In this document: piece by piece, positions 44,608 to 53,780 of the stretch
How positions within the stretch are numbered: the stretch's first letter is position 1
Layout: the number at the start of each line of letters is the position of its first letter
Assembly: GCA_964548275.1 (NCBI GenBank)
Contig: CAZJQI010000013.1
Coordinates: 14,853-78,852, forward strand
Source of the DNA: JAUVUV01 sp964548275
Lineage (GTDB): Bacteria > Gemmatimonadota > Glassbacteria > GWA2-58-10
Direction: 5' to 3'
DNA length: 64,000 nucleotides
Notes under the pieces: model-generated
Told to the model about the DNA's origin: nothing
The model's input: only the letters and a program-made list of their open reading frames with translations
The model's database searches: none
Translations under genes and position numbers: made by a program

Positions 44608-47082
44608 ATGAAAAGAACAAAATTCGCACTGCTGATTTTTCTTATTTCTTTCGTGCTTTATGTTTTAACTCTGGCTCCCTCCCTGGGCACAGGCCCGGGA
44701 GCTGTCTGGGTAGTGAACAGCCTCGCATCAGGACTGCCTCAGGCTCCGGGAAATATTCTTTACCTTCTTGTGGCTTGGTTTTTCGCGACATTTTTAAGTT
44801 CGGTCGTGGTGCCGTTGCTGTCAGCGGGTATCAATGTGATCTATTCTCTATCCGGTTACGTGATTTTTGCCCGTGTCGAGCCGGCAACCGGGGTTAATCT
44901 GGTTTCTGCCCTGAGCGCGGCAGCTACCGCTGGAGTTGTCTTTTCTCTTCTTGACAGGCTTGCCGAACACTTGAGCAGTAGCCGTAAATCCGATTCGGGC
45001 TACCCCGGAACTGTGCGCTGGATTCTGGCCGCAGGCGTGCTGTTCCTGGCCACGCTGCCCTCGATCTGGGCCTCTGCGGTTACAGCCGGCCCGGAATCGT
45101 TCAACCTCTTTCTCGTGGTGTTTTCTTTCTGGCTGCTGGTCAGGGTAGAGGAGCGTTCACCTTCCAGTGACGTATTGATCATGATCTGGGCTTACCTTGC
45201 GGGCCTCGCTTTCAGCCAGCAATACGTGTTTCTTCTTGAGGCAGCCCTTCTGGCGGCATTTCTGGTTTGCGGAACAGAGCTCGGCCGGAGGTTCAAGGCA
45301 AACCTGGGAATGCTGATCTTTCTTTTCTTCATGGGCCTGACCGTGTACCTCTACCTCTGGGTGCGGCCGGTAATCGACCCCGGGCTGGGTCAACCGGTGG
45401 TGCTGTTCAGCAAGGATTTCTGGAGATACCTTTTCAACAGCGACAGCCTGCGAGGCTCTCTTCCGCGCAATGCGAACTTTTTCCTCTATCAGTTTCCACT
45501 CTTTCTCGGCTATTTGAAAAATCAGGCAGGCCACTGGATATCGGTAGCCGTGGTGCTGGTAATCTTTCTATACGGAATTATCCGGCTTCTGAAAAGCGAG
45601 CGAAAGCTCGGCTTGCTGGGATTGGTTCTTCTGGCTTTCGGGCTTTTGTCCGTTTTATGGCTCGCTAATCCAAAACTCGGTTTCGAGCAGGCCTGGGACA
45701 AGTTTCCCGATCCGACACGCCACGAACCAACCCACATCGACCGGGTTTTCATTTTCACTTATCTCATATTCGGTATCTTTACAGTGATCGGGGCCGTGTC
45801 TCTGAAAATTGATCTCGGTCAATTTTTTAAAGGCCTGGCTGAGAGAATGGAATTTAAGAACGGTAAATTTGAAAAGCTCACCGGCTATAGTGTTACTGCG
45901 CTGCTGATAATCTTTCAGCTCGGATTTGTCCCCTTTCGCTGGCAAAAGGCGGATATGTCGGGATTCTACGTGGTAAGTGACCTTGCGGAAAACATGCTGA
46001 GAGGTGTTGAGCCCGAGAGCATACTGATCGTGAGAAGCGACGATGAATATTACCCCGTGACTTATATCAACAAGTTTCTGATAAAGGATTCCGAAAGGTC
46101 TATTGTCAATTTTCGCCGGCTCTCGGACAAATCTTATCTCAAGAGCCTGAAAAACGCCTCTCCTCCGGTGCTTTTGACCTATGATGATACCGGTATCAAC
46201 CGTCTCGGACCGGTGAAACTGATAAAACGTGAAACCTTTCAGGCCGGGAACCTTAAAGTAACTTATCCGGAAAATACCGTATTTCTGATCCGGGACATGG
46301 CGATACTGGATATTCTCCGGGCAAACGGGTTCAGCCGTCCGGTATATTTTTCCCGTCGTCTGGGACCGGAGAACATGATAGGTTTATACAATTACCTTGC
46401 TTTCCAGGGTCTGGTCATCCGGCTTTTCGAGGAAGACCCGCTGGCCGCCGAGGACAGTCTCAACTTCTGGCGCCAGAGAGCGAACTCACCAGCGGTGGAT
46501 GTAAAAAGAACTAACGAGCTTCTGTGGAGAGACCACATCTATCGTACCTCTCTGGGGGATATCAAATTACAGCGGGAGGATTTAAAAAAGCTTCTTCTGG
46601 CTTACGCCCGGTCCCACCTGATGCTTGGTGAGGCTTTTCTCAGCATGAAAGATGTTACCTCAGCCTCGTTAAATTTCCGCCAGTGTGAGTTTTTCAACCC
46701 TAATTATTCCGAGATGCTTTTTACCTTCGCCGCTCGGATGACGAATGCGGGAGAATATGAAGAGACCAAAAATTTCGCAGACCGATATTTCAAAACTCAC
46801 CCGGTTGATCCGCTGAAATGGGCAGGCCTGGCCAAGATTGCCCTGGAAAATACAGACAGTATCCCGGCCACTGAATTTCTGCTGGAGGCGATAAAAGCCG
46901 ATCCTGATTTTCAGCTCGGTTTCCAGAAACTGATTCGCCTCTTCGACTCGATGGGCAGAAAGACAATGGTCTCGGCATTCCTCAGCCGCTGGCTCGGCCG
47001 CCATCCCGACGATCAGGAAATGCGCAAACTCTGGGAAGAGTACTCGACAACAGAAACCCTGCCCCCTGATTTTCCTGAGTAA
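44608..47082 (+). CDS. DUF2723-like polytopic membrane protein with C-terminal TPR region
   Basis: This 824-aa protein has about ten hydrophobic helices in residues 5-400, then a soluble domain and TPR-like helices (about 670-800, e.g. AYARSHLMLGEAFLSMKDVTSA). The first loop (LTLAPSLGTGPGAVWVVNSL then LPQAPGNILYLLVAWFF) matches the DUF2723/GT-C pattern, in which the loop normally reads DSGE and HPPG. The acidic residues are missing here. GT-C members transfer sugars from lipid donors, and this one may have lost or changed that activity. GAGG precedes ATG 44608. It follows folP by 125 bp. Confidence 0.7.
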   Translation: MKRTKFALLIFLISFVLYVLTLAPSLGTGPGAVWVVNSLASGLPQAPGNILYLLVAWFFATFLSSVVVPLLSAGINVIYSLSGYVIFARVEPATGVNLVSALSAAATAGVVFSLLDRLAEHLSSSRKSDSGYPGTVRWILAAGVLFLATLPSIWASAVTAGPESFNLFLVVFSFWLLVRVEERSPSSDVLIMIWAYLAGLAFSQQYVFLLEAALLAAFLVCGTELGRRFKANLGMLIFLFFMGLTVYLYLWVRPVIDPGLGQPVVLFSKDFWRYLFNSDSLRGSLPRNANFFLYQFPLFLGYLKNQAGHWISVAVVLVIFLYGIIRLLKSERKLGLLGLVLLAFGLLSVLWLANPKLGFEQAWDKFPDPTRHEPTHIDRVFIFTYLIFGIFTVIGAVSLKIDLGQFFKGLAERMEFKNGKFEKLTGYSVTALLIIFQLGFVPFRWQKADMSGFYVVSDLAENMLRGVEPESILIVRSDDEYYPVTYINKFLIKDSERSIVNFRRLSDKSYLKSLKNASPPVLLTYDDTGINRLGPVKLIKRETFQAGNLKVTYPENTVFLIRDMAILDILRANGFSRPVYFSRRLGPENMIGLYNYLAFQGLVIRLFEEDPLAAEDSLNFWRQRANSPAVDVKRTNELLWRDHIYRTSLGDIKLQREDLKKLLLAYARSHLMLGEAFLSMKDVTSASLNFRQCEFFNPNYSEMLFTFAARMTNAGEYEETKNFADRYFKTHPVDPLKWAGLAKIALENTDSIPATEFLLEAIKADPDFQLGFQKLIRLFDSMGRKTMVSAFLSRWLGRHPDDQEMRKLWEEYSTTETLPPDFPE

Positions 47083-47147
47083 TCTGTCGCCATGCCCCGG
47101 ATAATAAAAGATCGGCTTAAGGGAAAGGGAATCTTTGAGAGGAATTA

Positions 47148-47609
47148 TTACTCGCCTGCTTTGAGATATTCCTTAAGCCCGCGCGTGAGGTTTTTCTCGC
47201 GCACAGCGGTTTTTTCGGGGTCTACCTCGGCGTACAGGGTGTAAAGGTCTCCCAGCCTCTCGGATGCGAGCCGACAGAAATCGAGCGCCGAAATTGCCGC
47301 TCCCTCTTCCAGTCCCAGCCTTTTGAATATCCTGCCATCGATAAGGCGGTTCCAGCTTTCTTTGGAAATCTCCCCACCTGGACTGGTAGTCGTGTCCACG
47401 CAGCGGCTGTCGATCAGGTTGCAGCAGGGTTCGCAGATCGAGTCGGCCTCTGCGGTGAGTATGAACACGGTGTGCGGGTTGTGGCGTATGATTCTGGCCA
47501 GCCGGTGCACGTCATGGCCGTATGGGTGTGGTTCATGTTTCTTGCCAGCGCCGAGATCACGGATTATGTCGAGCAGGTGGTGTGGTTTGATTCGCAGGGG
47601 TTTGGCCAT
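47148..47609 (-). CDS. DUF1284-like cysteine-cluster protein
   Basis: This 153-aa protein begins LRIKPHHLLDIIRDLG, which resembles the LRPHHLLC opening of DUF1284. It then has a cysteine group, C-x2-CC-x7-C in ICEPCCNLIDSRCVD (about 70-84), that could bind zinc or an Fe-S cluster. A second cysteine occurs in ALDFCRLASERL. Function of the family is unknown. The gene is divergent from the symporters and convergent with the DUF2723 gene. It has no clear partner. Confidence 0.68.
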   Translation of the reverse strand: MAKPLRIKPHHLLDIIRDLGAGKKHEPHPYGHDVHRLARIIRHNPHTVFILTAEADSICEPCCNLIDSRCVDTTTSPGGEISKESWNRLIDGRIFKRLGLEEGAAISALDFCRLASERLGDLYTLYAEVDPEKTAVREKNLTRGLKEYLKAGE

Positions 47610-47758
47610 TTATTGCGATTTTTCTCGCTAAAGTTCTCAGAGGTTAGCTTCCGGAGAATCTACAAAAGATTTTGACCTGGGGGAAGGATTATTTTAGCTT
47701 TTTGGAAATCTCCGGGTAATCGGTGTTCTGTCTTTTCCCTGAAAGGGGCCTTTGTTAC

Positions 47759-49264
47759 GTGGAACTGGGTACAGGCAAGCTGTCGAATATCGACGTGGCG
47801 ATAGTTGTAGTCTACCTGGTTGGGATTACGATTTTCGGGTCATGGATCGGTCGTTTTATCAAAAACGACCGGGATTTTTTCCTGGCCGGAAGGAATCTCC
47901 CCTGGTGGGCGATCGGGATGTCGATGGTGGTCTCGGATATCGGGGCACTGGAGCTTGTCGGCCTTGCCGGGGCTGCCTACACCTACGGCATCGCGGTGGC
48001 CAATTTCGACTGGATCGGCTGTATCCCGGCGCTGGTTTTGGCTGCGTTTATTTTCATTCCCTATTACTGGCGCGCGAAAGTTTTCACTATTCCGGAGTTT
48101 CTCGGGCTGCGCTATAACCAGTTCGTACGTACCCTGGTGGCGATGATCTGGGGAGTGGTTTTTCTTTTCCAGCTCGGTATTTTTTTCTATACCGCGGCCA
48201 AAACAATGAATATCCTCTGCGGCTGGCCGATCTATTTTTCGATCCTGCTCACAGCTATGGTGGTCGGAATCTACACCTTCTTCGGGGGGCTTACGGCGGT
48301 GGTGCTGGTGGATTCCATCCAGTGCGTGCTGCTTTTTATCGGAAGCCTGCTCATTCTTTTGATTGCCATGGTCAAAGTCGGCGGATACGGCGAGCTGGTG
48401 GACAAGGTTTACGCCATGGGCAGCGGGTTCGAGCACCATTTCAGCCTGCTCGTCCCGCCCGATACTCCGACTCCTTTCGGCTGGGCCGGGATTCTTTTCG
48501 GCCTTGCTTTTGTCCTATCGCCGGCCTACTGGCTCGGCAATCAGGCGATCGTGCAGCGCAACCTCGGGGCGCGCAGTGAGCATGACGCAAAAAAGAGCGT
48601 GCTCTGGGGCGCATTTCTCAAGCTTTTCATTCCCTTTCTCCTGATAGGTCCGGGCCTGGCCGGCCTGGTACTTCATCCAGGGCTGGAAAACGGGGATGAC
48701 ATTTATCCGACCTTGATTTACGACATTCTGCCCCCGGGAGTGGTCGGGATCGTTTTTGCAGCCTTTCTCGCCGCGCTGCTTTCCAGTGTGGACTCGTATC
48801 TGAACAGCGCCACTACCCTCTGGACCAAAGATATCTACCAGCAATATATCGCAAGAGACAGGAGTGCGAGGCACTATCTGATCGTGGGCAAGGTACTCAC
48901 CGTGGTATTCGTGACCGTGGGGGTGTTTCTCGCCCCGCTTACAGCTCGCTTTCCCAGTATTTTCGGCTATTTCGTAACAATATACAGCATTTTCCAGGGC
49001 CCTCTTCTGGCGATACTGGTGCTGGGTTTCCTCTGGCGAAGGGCAAATGGTAAAGGCGCGGTGGCAGGCCTGGCTCTCGGTATTACGACCAGCGGAACCC
49101 TGTTCTGGCTCCAGGATAAGGTTTTTACCTGCCCCGAACCCTATCTTTACATAGCCTGGTGGGCATTTCTGGTGGGCCTGGTGGCTACTGTAATCGTGAG
49201 CCTGGCGACCAGGCCGGAGCCGCCGGAGAAGATAAAGGGGCTGATTTACAGGAAATTCGGCTGA
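47759..49264 (+). CDS. Sodium:solute symporter (SSS/SGLT family), copy 1
   Basis: This 501-aa inner-membrane transporter has about 13 helices. FFLAGRNLPWWAIGMSMVVSDIGALE is the SSS opening, and YWRAKVFTIPEFLGLRYN is typical of SGLT-like members. The Na2-site serines lie in ALLSSVDSYLNSATTLW. The GTG at 47759 is chosen because it aligns with the GTG start of the adjacent paralogue and follows GAAAGGGG. The substrate is a sugar, sugar acid or similar organic solute by family. Neighbouring exported hydrolases favour a carbohydrate. Confidence 0.92.
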   Translation: MELGTGKLSNIDVAIVVVYLVGITIFGSWIGRFIKNDRDFFLAGRNLPWWAIGMSMVVSDIGALELVGLAGAAYTYGIAVANFDWIGCIPALVLAAFIFIPYYWRAKVFTIPEFLGLRYNQFVRTLVAMIWGVVFLFQLGIFFYTAAKTMNILCGWPIYFSILLTAMVVGIYTFFGGLTAVVLVDSIQCVLLFIGSLLILLIAMVKVGGYGELVDKVYAMGSGFEHHFSLLVPPDTPTPFGWAGILFGLAFVLSPAYWLGNQAIVQRNLGARSEHDAKKSVLWGAFLKLFIPFLLIGPGLAGLVLHPGLENGDDIYPTLIYDILPPGVVGIVFAAFLAALLSSVDSYLNSATTLWTKDIYQQYIARDRSARHYLIVGKVLTVVFVTVGVFLAPLTARFPSIFGYFVTIYSIFQGPLLAILVLGFLWRRANGKGAVAGLALGITTSGTLFWLQDKVFTCPEPYLYIAWWAFLVGLVATVIVSLATRPEPPEKIKGLIYRKFG

Positions 49265-49318
49265 AGTGGACGGATTATCAGAATTAAAATTTGCCGTAAG
49301 CCTGCAAGATGAAATCCC

Positions 49319-49345
49319 TTGACCAGGGCATGGTTAGTTTATAAT
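49319..49345 (+). promoter_or_regulatory. Candidate promoter of the second symporter
   Basis: TTGACC (49319-49324) and a perfect TATAAT (49340-49345) are separated by only 15 nt, which is shorter than optimal. Confidence 0.4.
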
Positions 49346-49400
49346 TTTTTTGGCTAAATAACTTGCAAAGTGATTTGATTTTAAACTCAAGAGGTGCTTA

Positions 49401-51068
49401 GTGGAACTGTCTGTGGGCAGGCTCGCTACTATCGATGTGATAATCGTCGCGGTGTACCTGGTGGGGATCACTGTTTTAGGCGTCTGGATCGGGCGGTTTA
49501 TCAAGACTGACGAGGATTTTTTTCTCGGTGGGAGGAACCTTCCCTGGTGGGCCATCGGGATGTCCATGGTTGTTTCGGACATCGGAGCCCTGGAGCTTGT
49601 CGGTGTGGCCGGCATGGCATACACCTATGGGATCGCTGTGGCCAATTTCGACTGGATCGGCTGTATCCCGGCCATGGTCGTGGCTGCTTTCATTTTTATT
49701 CCATATTACTGGCGCGCCAAGGTGTTTACCGTGCCCGAGTTTCTGGGCCGCCGTTACAACCAGTTCGTACGCTCACTGGTGGCCCTGATCTGGGGAGTAT
49801 TTTTTCTGTTCATGCTCGGTATTTTCTTCTACACAGCAGCCTTAACCATGAAAATCCTATGCGGCTGGCCGATGACTTTCTCGATAATCCTGATTGCCAC
49901 TGCCGTGGGAATCTATACCTTTTTCGGCGGGCTCGCCGCCGTTGTGTTCCTGGACTCGATCCAGTGCGTGATACTTTTTATCGGCAGTTTCATCATACTT
50001 GGAATCGCGATGTTCAAGGTCGGCGGTTACAGCCAGCTGGTGGACACGGTTACCGCAATGGGGGATAAGGGCCAGCATTTCAACCTTCTCGTTCCCCCTG
50101 ATACACCGACTCCATTTGGTTGGGCCTGCGTTCTTTTCGGCCTGACTTTCGTGCTTTCCCCCGCCTACTGGCTTGGTAACCAGGCTATAGTCCAGCGCAA
50201 TCTCGCCGCCCGCAGCGAGTACGAGGCGAAAAAGAGCGTGCTCTGGGGCGGTTTCCTCAAGCTGTTCATCCCGATCATGCTGGTAGGGCCGGGTCTTGCC
50301 GGGGTGGCCCTGCATCCCGGACTGGAAAAAGGCGACGATATTTTCCCCACCCTGATCCATGACCTGCTTCCCCCCGGGCTTGTCGGGATCGTTTTCGCTG
50401 CGTTTCTCGCCGCTCTTATTTCAAGTGTGGATTCCTACCTCAACAGCGCAGCCACGCTCTGGACAAAAGATATTTACCAGCAATTCATAGATTATCGTAA
50501 AAAATACCGTTACAATATTTTTCTCGACCTGGTGCCTGGATTGCTTTTCTCGGCCATTGGATTTGTGGTCAGGCCTTTCACGAGCCGTTTCCCCAGTTAT
50601 AAAGAATTTTTAATGAAAGAGAGAGACGAAAGGCATTATATGATCGTGGGCCGGGTGCTCACTTTGGTCTTTGTGGTTACCGGGGTTTTCCTTGCCCCGA
50701 TTACCGAAAAGTTTCCGCATATCTTCGGCTACATGCAAACCATGCTCAGTATCTTCCAGGGTCCGCTGCTGTCCATTATCATCCTTGGGTTACTTTGGCG
50801 CAGGGCCAATGGCAAAGGAGCGATTGCCGGACTCTGTCTCGGGGTCGCCACCAGTTCGACCCTGTTCGCAATCCAGGATAAGCTTTTCACCGCCCCCGAA
50901 CCCTTTCTCTACATTGCCTGGTGGGCTTTTCTGGTCGGCCTGGTAACCACTGTGGTGGTGAGTCTTCTTACAAAACCTGAGCCGCCGGAGAAAATCGAGG
51001 GGCTCATTTATTCATCTGTCCGTAAATCCAAAAGAAGTCAGGTAAATAATGAGAGATTGGCTGGCTGA
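49401..51068 (+). CDS. Sodium:solute symporter (SSS/SGLT family), copy 2
   Basis: This 555-aa paralogue of the preceding gene is closely similar along its whole length (for example FFLGGRNLPWWAIGMSMVVSD and SSVDSYLNSAATLWTKDIYQ). It differs by an insertion of about 38 residues after TKDIYQQF that contains a hydrophobic stretch (IFLDLVPGLLFSAIGFVV), and by a longer basic C-terminus. Start is GTG at 49401. The tandem arrangement shows gene duplication. The insertion could add or reposition a membrane segment near the Na2 site. Its 3' end overlaps the small membrane protein gene by 20 nt. Confidence 0.92.
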   Translation: MELSVGRLATIDVIIVAVYLVGITVLGVWIGRFIKTDEDFFLGGRNLPWWAIGMSMVVSDIGALELVGVAGMAYTYGIAVANFDWIGCIPAMVVAAFIFIPYYWRAKVFTVPEFLGRRYNQFVRSLVALIWGVFFLFMLGIFFYTAALTMKILCGWPMTFSIILIATAVGIYTFFGGLAAVVFLDSIQCVILFIGSFIILGIAMFKVGGYSQLVDTVTAMGDKGQHFNLLVPPDTPTPFGWACVLFGLTFVLSPAYWLGNQAIVQRNLAARSEYEAKKSVLWGGFLKLFIPIMLVGPGLAGVALHPGLEKGDDIFPTLIHDLLPPGLVGIVFAAFLAALISSVDSYLNSAATLWTKDIYQQFIDYRKKYRYNIFLDLVPGLLFSAIGFVVRPFTSRFPSYKEFLMKERDERHYMIVGRVLTLVFVVTGVFLAPITEKFPHIFGYMQTMLSIFQGPLLSIIILGLLWRRANGKGAIAGLCLGVATSSTLFAIQDKLFTAPEPFLYIAWWAFLVGLVTTVVVSLLTKPEPPEKIEGLIYSSVRKSKRSQVNNERLAG

Positions 51069-51300
51069 ACTTCTCAAACCGCTTGCAGAATGGCTGTTCG
51101 TTCTGGTGATGAGCGTTCCCCTGAGCGTGGTGCGCCTCATTTTTCTGGGTATCCTGGCGGCGCTGGCTATCTGGGCGCTCACCTTGCCTCCCCAGCGTCC
51201 CGAGCCGGTGGAGGGTAAGAAAGACTCGTGGCTGAGTGATCTGCGTTTTTTCGCGGTGGGATTGCTTTTGCTTCAGTCGATTTTTTACTTGATATTTTAA
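51049..51300 (+). CDS. Small two-helix membrane protein
   Basis: This 83-aa protein has two hydrophobic segments, about residues 15-45 and 66-83, joined by a charged loop (PEPVEGKKDSW). It overlaps the end of the second symporter by 20 nt, with AGG before its ATG, so it is probably translated together with it. Small subunits accompany some secondary transporters, and this could be such a partner. I recognise no named family. Confidence 0.6.
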   Translation: MRDWLAELLKPLAEWLFVLVMSVPLSVVRLIFLGILAALAIWALTLPPQRPEPVEGKKDSWLSDLRFFAVGLLLLQSIFYLIF

Positions 51301-51511
51301 CCAGGTGTACCCGGATCAGGCAGCAAAAGCGCACCGGTTGTGAGTGAGTTGATTTTTCATCTCGGATTCGCATTTTCGAGAATATTTCATCAGAACTGCA
51401 CTCTTTCAAAAATGAGGGCGACGCGGTATTTTTAATAGGTTTCGCCCTCGAATTATATCCGAGGTTATTTCTACCGGGATAAGTTCCATTAATTCACGTT
51501 ATATTCTTGCT

Positions 51512-53377
51512 ATGTGCTTTTCCGAAATGAGAGTGCCGCTGTTGGATATTTCCCATACCTTGAAGAGATATTTCCCCTTTCCATTATTTATCGCGGTCTT
51601 AATCTGTAATCTTTCGCCTGATTCTTCATTATCCGCGCAAACCGGGAGCAACTTTGTCCAGCGCTTGTTCCTGGAACGCCTTTCGATAGAAATAGATCAA
51701 CTGATCAGAGGTTTCAAGCACCTTCCATACGAGGAGTCGAATTCCCTGGAGCCGCTGGATCTCCAGTGGCGGGCGCTCGGGTTTATTCCTTTCGCGAGAG
51801 CCTGGGGAAAAAGTGTTTATCCGAATACGATTCCGGCTCAGGAGGAACGCGGTGCACCCCTGGAATCATTCGCAACGCCCGGCGAGAGCGAACCCGTGGT
51901 TTTCGGCCTGAGAGCGTTGGATGCCGGGATAAGCGGCCTGAAAGTGTCTGTTGGGGGTCTTGTAAATATCGACACAGTCGGATTCATTCCCCCTGACTCG
52001 ATCGAGGTGGGGGTGGTCGAGTATTTCCGGGTGCGCTGGGGAGAGGGCTCGCACGCCAGGGCCTGGCGCTGGCATCCCACGCGGATCTGGCCCTGGAGGA
52101 AATACCCGGGCAGTCCCTTCTGCCGTCCCGACAGTTCGGGCGGCCTCTGGGTGAGGCCCAACTCAGCCCAGCATTTCTGGCTCACCGTGCGCACGCCCGC
52201 TGATGCCACGCCGGGTAATTATTCAGGAAGCGTGTTCGTGGAAAGCGACCAGGGTTATTATAGAATCCCTGTCTATTTCACCGTCCTGTCCGTTGGGCTC
52301 GGTTCCAGGGGATTGCCGCCGCATGGGGTAATTATCCCGGCTCCCCAGGATCTCTTTGCCTGCATGGACCTCACCTCGCATGAAATAAACTCAGTAGCTC
52401 GCTGGTATGATCCTGCCAATCTGCCTGCAAGAAGCGAAAAAGGTGAAATTTCTTTCGATTTCAGGCTGGAGGATGCCTTTATGGCGCGACTTGCCGATAC
52501 CGGCATTCATGGGCCGCAGATCATTTTTGCCGGAAGTCCGCTAAGTCCTGTTTTCGATTCCACCCTGGCCCTGGTTGCCGGGGTGCACCCGGATTCGGCT
52601 GGGTTCGACATGCTCTACGTCCAGGCGGCCCAGGCTATCCTCGAGCATTCGAGAAAACAGGGGTGGCCGCGCCTGCTCTGGGGCATATTCGACAGGGTAG
52701 AAAGCGGTGGGCAGGAGCTGTCCGTGTTCCAATCCAGGGCTAAAGCCTTGCGCAGAGTGATGGGTAGCGGAGTGAGGATTCTCTCTCCGCTTATCAACAA
52801 GCCGGACAAGAGCATGTTGAAAGAATTGGCCCCGTTTGTGAATGTCTGGCTCTTAGGCAAAGAAGCCGAGATTACCGAACAGATAAGGGAAAAGGCCCTC
52901 TGGGGTTACACCGCTGTCACACAGAGACACTCAGGGGCAGAGGCCCGTTCCAGGGTCGGTTTGGTTCCCTGGCAGAAAGAAATGGACTCCCTAATTATCT
53001 GGGCTTATAACTGGCCCGGCGGCGGACATGCCTGGAATGATTTCGACTCGCCCCGAATGGACTGGATGCTATCCTACCGGGACATTGATGACCGCTACAT
53101 ACCGACCCCAGCCTGGGAGGGGGTCCGCGAGGGAATCGAGGACAGGCGCTACATTCTGACCCTGGAAAACCTTCTTGACACCCACCACGGAAGTTCCCTG
53201 GCGGCTGAGCAGGCGCGAACCTTTCTGGCCAGCCTTCGCGCGTTAATTGAAACCCCGGATAAGCTCCCGGAGGCAATCACCCTGCCCGCCGAATCTCCAC
53301 CCTCGAACGACGACACGCCTTCAGGTCTTGCGCGAAAAGCAATTGCCGGCCATATTATCCGCCTTCTTGAAGGTTAG
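51512..53377 (+). CDS. Exported DUF4091/GH123-like protein
   Basis: This 621-aa protein has an N-terminal hydrophobic signal (about 19-43). A beta-sandwich region follows (to about 260), including HFWLTVRTPADATPGNYSG. A barrel-like region lies after 270. It ends with the DUF4091 signature (WAYNWPGGGHAWNDFD, then GVREGIEDRRYILTLENLL), which is shared with GH123-type hexosaminidase relatives. Catalytic residues were not assigned. Starts at ATG 51512 or 51527 are both possible. It follows the symporter pair by 211 bp in the same direction, so it may supply their substrate. Confidence 0.72.
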   Translation: MCFSEMRVPLLDISHTLKRYFPFPLFIAVLICNLSPDSSLSAQTGSNFVQRLFLERLSIEIDQLIRGFKHLPYEESNSLEPLDLQWRALGFIPFARAWGKSVYPNTIPAQEERGAPLESFATPGESEPVVFGLRALDAGISGLKVSVGGLVNIDTVGFIPPDSIEVGVVEYFRVRWGEGSHARAWRWHPTRIWPWRKYPGSPFCRPDSSGGLWVRPNSAQHFWLTVRTPADATPGNYSGSVFVESDQGYYRIPVYFTVLSVGLGSRGLPPHGVIIPAPQDLFACMDLTSHEINSVARWYDPANLPARSEKGEISFDFRLEDAFMARLADTGIHGPQIIFAGSPLSPVFDSTLALVAGVHPDSAGFDMLYVQAAQAILEHSRKQGWPRLLWGIFDRVESGGQELSVFQSRAKALRRVMGSGVRILSPLINKPDKSMLKELAPFVNVWLLGKEAEITEQIREKALWGYTAVTQRHSGAEARSRVGLVPWQKEMDSLIIWAYNWPGGGHAWNDFDSPRMDWMLSYRDIDDRYIPTPAWEGVREGIEDRRYILTLENLLDTHHGSSLAAEQARTFLASLRALIETPDKLPEAITLPAESPPSNDDTPSGLARKAIAGHIIRLLEG

Positions 53378-53780
53378 TGAAAACCCTCCGAATCAGAAGA
53401 ATGATCCTGAAAAACTTATTTGCAAGTTCCAAACCGGATTATTCATAAATTAGTAAGATGTTATGTTTCCCCGGGGCCTGGGGGGCGGCGGGCGCATGAA
53501 ATGCGCTCAGTTGCGTTTGCGCAACGGTCTGTGCGACATCAGTCGCACAGCCGCCGCCCCCTCCCTCGGTGGCTGATAAAAAGGTGAAAATAAGTAATTA
53601 GCCCTGTCAAGGTCTGGGTTTCATGAATAATCCGGGCTAAAAAGTCTATGGATTTATAGTTTCAAAACAGGGGATTAGGGATTTTTGTACAGCTAACCCA
53701 TCAACTTCTTGCGGACTTGGGTTCTTGGGATTACAATATTAAATCATTTTGTATTTTTTCCATTCCGGAGGAATCAGTTT
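53378..53780. other. Intergenic region carrying the cloverleaf element
   Basis: No gene was found. GC-rich 53481-53561 is an exact cloverleaf palindrome (listed separately), embedded in AT-rich flanks. CGGAGG at 53766-53771 is the ribosome binding site of the next gene. Confidence 0.6.
53481..53561. repeat. 81-bp perfect cloverleaf (four-way junction) palindrome
   Basis: An 11-bp outer stem (53481-53491 with 53551-53561, GGGGGCGGCGG/CCGCCGCCCCC) encloses three hairpins. Arm 1 is 6 bp (53492-53506, loop GAA). Arm 2 is 6 bp (53510-53525, loop TTTG). Arm 3 is 9 bp (53529-53550, CTGTGCGAC/GTCGCACAG, loop ATCA). Arm 1 and arm 3 abut the outer stem with no unpaired base. Three-base linkers (TCA and GGT) separate the arms. 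It could be an RNA, a REP-like element or an excised mobile-element remnant. Confidence 0.9.

Noticed and set aside
47114..47179. Inverted repeat GGCTTAAGG/CCTTAAGCC between the DUF2723 and DUF1284 genes
   Set aside because: The arms are far apart and one is inside the DUF1284 coding end. No T tract follows, so a terminator call is not supported.
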